Source: an uncultured Roseicyclus sp. (GTDB lineage Bacteria; Pseudomonadota; Alphaproteobacteria; Rhodobacterales; Rhodobacteraceae). From it: a stretch of 64,000 nucleotides of DNA. Positions 1 through 6,876 of this stretch are shown here, piece by piece. Location of the stretch: NCBI GenBank assembly GCA_947500415.1, contig CANMRT010000001.1:646982-710981 (forward strand). The letters are read 5' to 3'. The notes beneath the pieces were generated by a model. The model made no database searches. It was not told the DNA's origin and was given only the letters and a program-made list of their open reading frames with translations. The stretch's first letter is position 1, and the number at the start of each line of letters is the position of its first letter. Both the position numbers and the translations under genes were made by a program.

Positions 1-1035
1 TACGCCTCACACGATCTCTCCCCACCAGAGGCAAGTGAGTTCTTAGAGTCGTCGAAATCAGATTTCGGCCTTCAGGGCGCTGAACTAAAGGCCACTCGAC
101 TCAAGAGACGCCGCGACTGGGGCGAGCTATCAGATCGGATTTGCAAGATTTCAGATCGAAGATCGAGAGTAGTAACTTTCGAAAAGCGCGCGGCCTTGGC
201 GGGAAAATTCTTTGAGTACTTCTTTGAACCTGTATTGGCCGAGGACAACATTGCTTTTTACCTTATCGATTTTCACCGCTACATGATGAATGCGATACTC
301 CACCTTATGAGAGACAGTGGTGCAGATTATTCTGGGTTAAGCGCCCAAATGCAGGCATTTATGCGCTCCTTTTACCCTATTGACGCACCAGATTTGCTCG
401 GCGGAAACGGCCAACATCATATCGTGATGGAAAGGATCCAGAGATTTTGCGTGGGATATGCCAGTCGAATTACCGCAGAAACAGAACACTTACGCCCAGA
501 GAATGATGAAACAGGGAAATGGGCGCTGGACCTGACTTCGACTTCTCTATTCAGCCTGCTATTTCAGTGGTGGGGGCATCGCCATCCAAGACTTCAGGTC
601 CTGTGCGACGACTCAAAACCACTTGCGCCGATGGCGGACCATTTCAATGCCTGGGTTGGTCAAGACCAATCGGTTCCAGTAACCAATGGTCGAACATCGG
701 CAGAACTCCGGGGAAACCTAGTTGCTCCAATTGAGTTTGGATCTTCAGAGGAACACCCCACTATCCCGCTGGCGGATCTACTGGCTGGCATGACGGCAGA
801 TTTCTGCATTCGAAAGGAGGATGCTCCAAGTGGCATCCAGAAATGGGTTCGGCGAAATCGCATGTGGTCTCATTCGATCGAGTTCGATCCCAAATTGGTA
901 CGCAAGGGAAATCCCGCCGTTAGGCTAGGTAGGGAGCTGCTGAAGGAGTTGGCTTTCAGAGCTGATAGGGGCGATGATCCGCTGGGTGAGATCGTGCCGT
1001 TCATTGAAAGGACGCGTGGAAAATTTGGGGCTTAG
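1..1035 (+). CDS. DUF3800 domain protein, 5' end outside the window
   Basis: The reading frame is open from base 1 to the stop at 1035, so the N-terminus lies upstream; a TTG at 196 is internal and not a likely start. The C-terminal half carries the pattern I associate with DUF3800 proteins, a short 'PLADLLAGM' helix near residue 190 of the visible part, following a region rich in aromatic and acidic residues. DUF3800 proteins have an RNase H-like fold, are usually of unknown function and are common in mobile and defence regions. The acidic N-terminal motif (often 'DESG') that would confirm the family is not in view. It stands alone, with about 500 bases of non-coding DNA behind it. Family call is moderate; function is unknown. 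Confidence 0.6.
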   Translation, partial: YASHDLSPPEASEFLESSKSDFGLQGAELKATRLKRRRDWGELSDRICKISDRRSRVVTFEKRAALAGKFFEYFFEPVLAEDNIAFYLIDFHRYMMNAILHLMRDSGADYSGLSAQMQAFMRSFYPIDAPDLLGGNGQHHIVMERIQRFCVGYASRITAETEHLRPENDETGKWALDLTSTSLFSLLFQWWGHRHPRLQVLCDDSKPLAPMADHFNAWVGQDQSVPVTNGRTSAELRGNLVAPIEFGSSEEHPTIPLADLLAGMTADFCIRKEDAPSGIQKWVRRNRMWSHSIEFDPKLVRKGNPAVRLGRELLKELAFRADRGDDPLGEIVPFIERTRGKFGA

Positions 1036-1538
1036 CTGTCCTCGCCACAAGGCAGCGTGACATAGAGAGAAGCCGAAATAGCAACGCGTTCAAGCGGCAT
1101 ACCGTAATCGGCTACCGACTACTCAACCATAGGCTTGTAATCCGAATTATGTCATCTTTTAGGATGCAAATATGACGCCTGGAAGCGTGTCCATATTTGG
1201 ATTTTATGCTGGAATAGAGAACAGTGACGACGGACACCATATACATGGTTTGGCGGGCTGACTCCGACCGTCAACGCCAATCTCAATCTTGCCGCCCGGA
1301 ATGCTTCGCTTTAGCTTCGCGACGGCCCCGTTCAGCGTGCCCATGCCTAACCCACAAATAAAATTAGGACCGTAAACTACACTAACCGGCCCGGGTCAGG
1401 GTCAGTCCACTCCATGACAGAAACAAACCAAAATCTAGCTCGGTTTCTTTAGTAAATTCCGGAAAGAAAAAGGAAATTTTCAATCTCGCAATTTCTGACA
1501 TGCTTTGTACGACGGTGCAGCAAGCATTTGGAGACGAT
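1036..1538. other. Intergenic stretch with a possible decayed ORF on the minus strand
   Basis: No complete gene is visible. On the minus strand a protein-like reading can be followed from an ATG at 1415 to a TAA at 1204-1206, but only by changing frame near 1390. Its second part contains 'GTLNGAVAKLKRSIPGG', which looks like real protein sequence, but I cannot name it. This may be a gene remnant or chance. Nothing else was recognised. Confidence 0.25.
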
Positions 1539-1736
1539 ATGCAGATATTCAATTATGCTGGTAGTTGGATTGAAAAGTCGGCGACACATGCGTTCGAGAG
1601 GCTACTCAAACGCATGGCGGAAGCCGAGAACGCTAGGAGGGAAGAAGATATATCAAACTATCGGCTCGATGAGCCACACTTGTCAAAGTCAGATGCTATG
1701 CCTTGGGAACAAGATGAAAACGACGATTTCTACTGA
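1539..1736 (+). CDS. Small hypothetical protein (65 aa)
   Basis: The ATG at 1539 is chosen because GGAG lies 8 bases upstream; an in-frame ATG at 1500 has no comparable ribosome binding site. The product starts MQIFNYAGSW, continues with a charged amphipathic helix (roughly residues 8-35, rich in Arg, Lys and Glu) and ends in an acidic tail (EQDENDDFY). No domain is recognised. It ends convergently with the next gene, overlapping its 3' end by 7 bases. It could be a small regulatory or toxin/antitoxin-type protein, but nothing in the sequence proves that. Confidence 0.4.
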   Translation: MQIFNYAGSWIEKSATHAFERLLKRMAEAENARREEDISNYRLDEPHLSKSDAMPWEQDENDDFY

Positions 1737-2224
1737 ATAGCTGAAGACGGGCATATATTGTTTGGGCATCTTTCAACTGACGAGTCACAGCCGTAACATG
1801 CGGCCTTGAAGTTTTGCCACAAGCTATTGTCATAGGAGATTCCAATTTCGACAAGAATTTCCTTTACATCTCGCCCTTCAGGAATCGCGCTTCCATCGCC
1901 GTTCTCATCACAAGGAACATGATGAATGTAAAACACTCCTAAAGAATGGCAGAAACGCACATATGCATGAGTATGAAGAATGAACTCATGCCAGACATGA
2001 TCAATGATATCTGGAGGACTAAAAAGAGCGTCCTCGAATGCCGCCGAAATTGACAGAAAAAGCACTAGATCTGTGAGAATCGCATCAGCTCTATCGAAAT
2101 CAATGTCATGCTTAGCAGCAACGCGTTTGCAGATACTTTGTCGAACGTCAGCTTCCAGTACGCCCACCTTGAATGACGCGTTTGGGTTGTTTAGTGCCGG
2201 TTCCTTCAAAGCGCCGCGCAGCAT
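1730..2224 (-). CDS. Small protein with W-H-x-F-I motif and Cys-rich tail (glycine-rich-domain-protein-like), copy 1
   Basis: 164 aa. The start at 2224 is well supported by AGGAGAAG just upstream on the minus strand. The central part (about residues 67-105) reads PP-x-x-ID-x-V-WHEFILHTHAY-x-x-FC-x-x-x-G-x-F-x-x-HH, the pattern of the 'glycine-rich domain-containing protein-like' family. The paralogue at 3025 shares it. The conserved Trp, His, Tyr and Cys suggest a metal- or ligand-binding core. The C-terminal 25 residues are Cys-rich (CYGCDSSVERC, then NNIC). Function is unknown; the tail could bind metal, form disulfides or be a target for modification. The gene is divergent from the hypothetical gene that follows. 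Confidence 0.6.
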   Translation of the reverse strand: MLRGALKEPALNNPNASFKVGVLEADVRQSICKRVAAKHDIDFDRADAILTDLVLFLSISAAFEDALFSPPDIIDHVWHEFILHTHAYVRFCHSLGVFYIHHVPCDENGDGSAIPEGRDVKEILVEIGISYDNSLWQNFKAACYGCDSSVERCPNNICPSSAIQ

Positions 2225-2308
2225 GCTCTTCTCCTAAATGTCACCTTGTGCAATATAGATGTCACAAACGGTGAAACCATACAATCAAATCGCTTTTGGG
2301 GAAGAGTA

Positions 2309-2875
2309 GTGGATCGCAGGGTAGGACAAGGCACACTTGATGTTGCGCGTTTGCACATCAACCGCTTGCGTATGGAGGACCGTGCCTATGCGCAGGTCTA
2401 CGGGAACCCGGTATTTCACCCCATAAGGCTGGCGCTTGTTTCTGTGGTTCGTGAAGTGACTTTGGGGTCAGGCCCTGCACATCCGGATACCGGGCGCTGT
2501 GTGGTTGACCAGAACGTCGCAATCGACGAAGCGGCAAAGGCTAAACATGGAGCAAACGCTAGAACTGCTTACGATACTGCAAAAAAACATGTCAATAATG
2601 CCATACTAGATCTTGATATGTTCAGCCGGATTACCCCCAAGATCATTAATCAGGCTTGGCCTAAGTCCGAGTGGCCATACTTGGCACTGAAGCGCACCAA
2701 ATCATATCTGTTCTTCACGGAAGAACAGTTCAGCAAGCTAACCCGGCTCACGGATATCCTACAGGTAATCGACCGGGTTGTTCGGGAGCAGGCCGAAAGT
2801 TCGCCTGAAAGTGTTCCAAGCCATGCCAATCTGCCGCCAGGCATCTACTATGACATCCTGCTACAACACGATTAG
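2309..2875 (+). CDS. Hypothetical protein (about 188 aa)
   Basis: The frame is open from a TTG at 2246 to the stop at 2873-2875. I prefer the GTG at 2309 because GGGGAAG precedes it, but the start is uncertain; an ATG exists further in at codon 43 of the longest form. The protein is mixed alpha/beta, with Arg-rich N-terminal residues and a helical C-terminal half (FFTEEQFSKLTRLTDILQVID). I recognise no domain. It lies between the two W-H-x-F-I paralogues, so the three genes may belong together, but this rests on position only. Confidence 0.45.
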   Translation: MDRRVGQGTLDVARLHINRLRMEDRAYAQVYGNPVFHPIRLALVSVVREVTLGSGPAHPDTGRCVVDQNVAIDEAAKAKHGANARTAYDTAKKHVNNAILDLDMFSRITPKIINQAWPKSEWPYLALKRTKSYLFFTEEQFSKLTRLTDILQVIDRVVREQAESSPESVPSHANLPPGIYYDILLQHD

Positions 2876-3024
2876 TCAGCAAAAAGCGCACTAAGTTTTA
2901 GAATGATTTTCTGACCAATTAGCTCCGCAAAAATTTCTGTAAATATCTGAATAATAATAGAAATTTTAAAAATTTTGCCTCTGTGCCATTCTCCAATCAC
3001 GGCCGCAACCCCTGAAAGGAGAAA

Positions 3025-3513
3025 ATGATGACCGTGATCACCAATACCGCCTGGCTCTCACGCAAGCAGCAGCTTGCCCAGGATCCTACTCTCTTGGACC
3101 GCATGATGGATTACGACCACCCCGCCCTAAAGGAGCGGATGGTGGTGAAGGTTGGCTGGACAGAGGACTTCACGAATGAGCTTTTCGAAGAAATGAAGTG
3201 CTTCCTCTATCTTTGCGCCACAAACGAAGGTGCGATGGCTCCACCGGAAGACATTGATGAAATTTGGCACAATTTCATCCTGTTTACGGGAGATTATGCG
3301 GAGTATTGCAAAGCCACGGTGGGGACCTTTCTGCACCACCAACCTTTGACAGTAGCGCAGCGTGCGCAAAGCGATGGCTCGATGATCGACCGCACGCTCG
3401 CCGCCGCTCGGGCCGCGTTCGGCGACGATCTCTCCAGTCACTGGGAGTTCAGCAAGATTCCCGGAAGCTGCGGCCCAGGGACGTGCGGTGCATCCACCAA
3501 TTGCCAAGGGTAA
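3025..3513 (+). CDS. Small protein with W-H-x-F-I motif and Gly/Cys-rich tail, copy 2
   Basis: 162 aa. The start is an ATG-ATG doublet at 3025/3028 behind a good AAGGAG site. The core around residues 73-105 (PPEDIDEIWHNFILFTGDY, a Cys soon after, then G-x-F-x-HH) is the same domain as the protein at 1730-2224, though the rest has diverged, so this is an old duplication or separate acquisition. The last 20 residues are Gly/Ser/Cys-rich (GSCGPGTCGASTNCQG) and unlike the folded core. Short Cys/Gly tails of this kind occur in modified peptides and in metal-binding proteins, and neither can be shown here. A GC-rich hairpin follows the gene at 3579. Confidence 0.6.
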   Translation: MMTVITNTAWLSRKQQLAQDPTLLDRMMDYDHPALKERMVVKVGWTEDFTNELFEEMKCFLYLCATNEGAMAPPEDIDEIWHNFILFTGDYAEYCKATVGTFLHHQPLTVAQRAQSDGSMIDRTLAAARAAFGDDLSSHWEFSKIPGSCGPGTCGASTNCQG

Positions 3514-3578
3514 CATCTGGTTCGAATGTGATCGTGGCTATTCATTCCGCAACAGAAGGTGGGATGAGATCGACAGTA

Positions 3579-3597
3579 GGGGCGGCTTTGCCGCCCC
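3579..3597 (+). terminator. GC-rich hairpin, likely terminator
   Basis: GGGGCGGC-TTT-GCCGCCCC is a perfect 8-bp stem with a 3-base loop. The downstream T-run is weak (TCATT), so termination efficiency is uncertain. It lies between the Cys-tailed protein and the next small gene. Confidence 0.5.
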
Positions 3598-3616
3598 TCA
3601 TTACAGGGAGCTGCAA

Positions 3617-3829
3617 ATGGCCGTATCTGTTTCCTTCGACAATATCTTGGCATGCGCGCGCCTGAGTGGGAGATTTGCTGCGCAGTTCGACCGCAAGCAT
3701 CAGCATGACCATTGGAACCGCGCCCTTGCGCTACTTGACCGCTTTGGCGGCCCAAAAGATGCTCTTCTTCTCATTGCTGATGCATACCGCGAAGGGTTCG
3801 AAGCATTCCAGATCTTGAGAGCGTCATAG
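3617..3829 (+). CDS. Small hypothetical protein (70 aa)
   Basis: ATG at 3617 with GGGAG 6 bases upstream. The product is a compact, mostly helical 70-residue protein (LLDRFGGPKDALLLIADAYREGFEAF near the end) without signal or membrane segment. No family is recognised. It ends 5 bases before the acetyltransferase gene and is probably co-transcribed with it. Confidence 0.45.
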   Translation: MAVSVSFDNILACARLSGRFAAQFDRKHQHDHWNRALALLDRFGGPKDALLLIADAYREGFEAFQILRAS

Positions 3830-3834
3830 TCAAT

Positions 3835-4335
3835 ATGGTGGCTGCCGCACAAATTCGCATCGCAGAAGTTTGTGATGCGGCTGCTTTGTATGCTTTGATG
3901 GAAGGCCTATCTCAAGACAATGACAATTTGCTTTATGAAACTGACGAGGTTCCGTCAGTTGGTCGCCTTAAACAGTTAATCACGGCGGGAGGGATAAGTA
4001 GCCTTTTTGTCGCTGAAATCGGTGGTCATCTTGTCGGTTATGTTGGAATGCGGTGCGGCTATCTCAGACGTGTTCAACATGTAGGGCAAATTGCTTTGGG
4101 CGTTGCAAAAGGCTATCGTCGCCAAGGAGTTGGTATGTCTTTGATGAGCTTCGCGATAGCGCATGCACAAAACACCGGCCTGACGCGCCTTGAAATAAGA
4201 GTTAGTACTTATAACTCAGAAGCTGTAGCGCTCTATAGGAAAGTGGGATTCGTATGCGAAGGCATAGCGCAGAATGCCGCTGTCGTTAGGGGACAAGCAA
4301 TCAATAAATTCTATATGGCCCTGCTGCTTCCGTAG
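3835..4335 (+). CDS. GNAT family N-acetyltransferase
   Basis: 166 aa, full length for a single GNAT domain. The acetyl-CoA binding motif A is visible around residues 85-105 (GVAKGYRRQGVGMSL, the Q/RxxGxG/A pyrophosphate loop). Motif B follows near residues 120-140 (RLEIRVSTYNSEAVALYRKVGF), with the usual Asn and the Tyr that acts as general acid in many members. It transfers an acetyl group to an amine or protein N-terminus; the substrate cannot be predicted. It follows the 70-aa gene after 5 bases. Bases after its stop lead into decayed sequence on the other strand. Confidence 0.85.
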   Translation: MVAAAQIRIAEVCDAAALYALMEGLSQDNDNLLYETDEVPSVGRLKQLITAGGISSLFVAEIGGHLVGYVGMRCGYLRRVQHVGQIALGVAKGYRRQGVGMSLMSFAIAHAQNTGLTRLEIRVSTYNSEAVALYRKVGFVCEGIAQNAAVVRGQAINKFYMALLLP

Positions 4336-4366
4336 CGGTGCTGGCGGTGAAGCATTTTGGTGTTGG

Positions 4367-4630
4367 TCAAAGACTTCGGTACTCAACCTCCGAGGTCATG
4401 GCACGTTTTCGGACACCTCTGCGTAGCCTCGCTTTAGTTTTGTTTGCGCAGCTCAAAATATGTGCCTGAGCCAAGCTCTCACTCCCGAACCAATCAGTAC
4501 GCATCTAACCAGATCGGCCATTCCGGCCCCAGTCTCGTACCAGGCCCGAGTCTCCAAAGAGCCCTGGCACGATCTCCATGCGATTGAAGCGTTTCATGTT
4601 GTCTTCGGACTCTACCCTGGTGAGATGCAT
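4367..4630 (-). pseudogene. WGR domain protein, broken by one in-frame stop
   Basis: On the minus strand the ATG at 4630 opens a reading MHLTRVESEDNMKRF followed by LFGDSGLVRDWGRNGRSG, a clear WGR domain with the signature Trp-Gly-Arg. A TAG at 4505-4507 interrupts it, but the same frame goes on without indels through MRTDWFGSE and an Arg/Lys-rich tail to a TGA at 4367-4369. Small stand-alone WGR proteins of about 80-90 aa are common on alphaproteobacterial plasmids. The start is 6 bases after the natural stop of the recombinase gene upstream, so the two formed an operon. WGR domains bind nucleic acid ends or protein partners; this copy should make only 41 residues. Confidence 0.7.
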
Positions 4631-4635
4631 ACGCC

Positions 4636-5240
4636 CTACCCCCACATCCTGGTCGCGATGTCCGCTCTTTTTTGCCAACTGCATCGGCGTAGATCGTTGC
4701 CGTGTAGAGCTGCGCATGCCCAAGCCATTTTTGCAGCATGTGGAGCGGAATGCCGTTCACCGTCGCATTGATCCCGTAGCCATGGCGCAAACCCTTAACG
4801 GTGCGCTGCGGGGCGTCGGGAATGCCAGCTTCGATGATCACGCCCTTCACGATCCGCCAGACATGGACGCGGCTGATCGGCCAGATAGACTCCCCCGCCC
4901 ACTTGGGCGATTTCTGCGCCTCTCGGATGCCGTGAGCAGTGTTGAGCGTGTCCAAGTAGTCAGGTGGGACGGGAACTGTCCTGAAGACCACCTTGGCCTC
5001 CTCTGCCCCGTTCCGCCGCTTCTTGAGCGAGCGGATCGCTATAGTGCCGCCAGAGAGATCAACGCGCGCCGGTGTGATCTCGATCAGCTCAGATGGGCGG
5101 CATCCGGTGAAGTGGAGGGTTTCGCAAAGGGTGCGATCACGAGCTGGCCACTGACGCGCTGCAGCCAAGAACGCCGCTCTCTCTACAGCATTCAGATAGA
5201 GGCGGTTTCCTTGATCGTCATAGAGGCGCATTTCACTCAT
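4636..5240 (-). pseudogene. Tyrosine recombinase with a C-terminal frameshift
   Basis: Start ATG at 5240. The protein is a short catalytic domain only: Arg I in TGCRPSEL, the beta-hairpin Lys in SLKKR, LRHG box, LLQKWLGH-type box II (LQKWLGHAQ) and the nucleophile Tyr in TATIYADA. The residue before the LRH box is Lys-Gly rather than the usual His, a deviation. After the Tyr the frame slips: in the current frame the ORF runs on to 4494 with junk, whereas one frame over it gives ADIATRMWG and a TAG at 4636-4638, the usual end for this family. The slip maps to a six-T run (plus strand) at 4668-4673. It is either a real lesion or a homopolymer error. The catalytic residues are upstream of the slip, so activity is possible. 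Confidence 0.7.
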
Positions 5241-5270
5241 ATGTAACACTATACACGAAGAGTGTTACAT
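5241..5270. promoter_or_regulatory. Perfect inverted repeat at the recombinase start codon
   Basis: ATGTAACACT and AGTGTTACAT form 10-bp perfect arms with a 10-base spacer, ending directly at the recombinase start codon at 5240. No separate Shine-Dalgarno is visible there. It could be an autoregulatory operator or a translation-blocking hairpin. The half-site TAACACT returns at 5353. Confidence 0.55.
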
Positions 5271-5352
5271 TGTGAATCCTAGGCCGGGATATCATCCCCA
5301 AGAAAAGCGGGCGTCCGATCTGGGCCCCTGCCCTATCAGACCTCGCTCAAGG

Positions 5353-5375
5353 TAACACTATTACCCATAGTGTTA
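5353..5375. promoter_or_regulatory. Second inverted repeat with the same half-sites, recombinase core-site-like
   Basis: TAACACTA-TTACCCA-TAGTGTTA: 8-bp perfect arms around a 7-base spacer. Inverted arms around a 6-8 base spacer are the usual shape of a tyrosine recombinase crossover site. It shares TAACACT/AGTGTTA with the repeat at 5241-5270, about 110 bases closer to the recombinase gene. It may be the recombinase target or a second operator. Confidence 0.45.
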
Positions 5376-5539
5376 TATTAGGGCGGAGAGCCGACATTCG
5401 CTGCAAAGGGGTCAAGGTCCGCTTTGTGCGATTACTCGATTGGTTTGCCTCCGACGTTAGTCTATCCATGAATGACGGTTATGGCCCAAGTACATCCAAA
5501 GTAACCGTGCCGTCTTCAATCTCCATTTGGGACCATTGC

Positions 5540-6858
5540 ATGAGTGAGACCGATTGACGTCTGAAAGACCATTTGAACACGAACCAAGCCAAACGTGAGA
5601 GAATGTGCTTGGAAATTCTGTCAGTCCAAGACGATTACACCGATGTCCGCCCACGTTTACCGAAGGGTGGGCCAGATGGCGGGCGCGATCTGCAAGGTTT
5701 CTATAAAGAAAACCTGCTCTTTGGTGCTGTCGGGTTCGTGAACGATGCAACAGACTTGGGTCAACATAGAGATCAAATCAAAGCGAAGTTCGAAGGAGAC
5801 CTCAAAAACGCTTTAAAAACAAAGAAGGACGGGACCCCTCAACCGAAAGCTTTTGTCTTTTTACAAATGTTGGTCTCACACCAGGAATAATTTCGGGACT
5901 TCAGAAGCTTGCCTATGCGAATGGAGTTGATCTTTGTGACATATTTGATCGCGAGAGAATGAGAATCGTTTTGGATTCAAATCGAGGGTATGCGATCAGA
6001 TTTCGATACCTTGATATTCCTTTGAGTGATGCAGAGCAAAAGGACTTCTTCGGTGCCTGGGCTGACGAGATCAACTCGGCCATTGGTTCGGGCTTGAAAG
6101 GAATAGATCAAACGACCAAGAGGATTCAGTTCCTACTTGAATCTCAGATGCTGTTGAACAGCCTTGGGGTTATTGTGAAACTCGACAACTCTATTTAGAA
6201 TGCTTGCAAAGGTGAGTTTTTCTTTCAAACGATGTTGTCTCTTAGGATCCACTCCGAAGGCCTCATAGGCGTGACATTTGGAGGTGGAACCGAGAAAGTT
6301 ACCGAAACGCTCGACGAGTGGAAGTCTAGAGAAGGTGGCCTGACAAGGAATGGGCAGTATAGTTTTGGATTTAGCTGGTTACTACCTGGAACGCCCATGT
6401 GCCAACGCTACGTTGACAGTGCAGAGAAGCTGGAACACCCAAAGAAAGCAAAAGAAGATGAACGTCTGGAGTATATTCGAACATCAAGTTCGAGCGGCAT
6501 CTTGGAAGTTGACAAGTCGCATTTGTATTTTCAGACGCTTTCTGAACCCTTTCTCGATAGATTTCAACCGACCTGTAAGATGATAGAGCTGGATGGTTGT
6601 ATGATCTTATTTGAATGTAGTGCAGAGATTGCGGAACACATTGATCAGATCACCATTGTAGGGGGCGGCTACGAGCTGTTGAAGCTTTCCAAGGCAGACT
6701 TCCATCCGGTGAAAGGCAGCTATGATCGCCTGAAGGTTCCGATTGAGGGTAAGCAAGAAGAAGACAGTCACGACTGGGTAACGCTCAGGCCTTCTGAGAT
6801 GTCTTCTTGTTTTTCGATTGATTTGATGTCGAAAACGCCCAGGCGTTACGATTGGTAG
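5540..6858 (+). pseudogene. PD-(D/E)XK-like nuclease-type gene, broken in three places
   Basis: One protein can be read across this stretch if three lesions are repaired. The ATG at 5540 starts MSETD, then TGA at 5555-5557 stands where Trp (TGG) would fit, then RLKDHLNTN. The N-terminal part has DVRPRLPKGGPDGGRDLQGF followed by FGAVGFVN, the look of a PD-(D/E)XK restriction-like fold. The frame breaks at a five-T run at 5858-5862, where one extra T restores FFTNVGLTPG. An in-frame TAG at 6196-6198 follows, and the same frame continues to 6858. About 440 codons in all. Fragments from 5603, 5959 and 6232 could still be translated. The gene ends 18 bases before the 811-aa nuclease-like gene and was probably its partner. 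Confidence 0.6.
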
Positions 6859-6876
6859 CGGGGGCACCACGATATA

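Noticed and set aside
2876-3024. AT-rich inverted sequence GCAAAAATTT...AAAATTTTGC before the Cys-tailed protein
   Set aside because: Symmetry is imperfect and AT-rich promoter DNA often looks like this; not enough to call a site.
4494-4635. C-terminal extension of the recombinase in the present frame
   Set aside because: The extension has no family resemblance and overlaps the WGR reading; the alternative frame gives the usual family ending at 4636.
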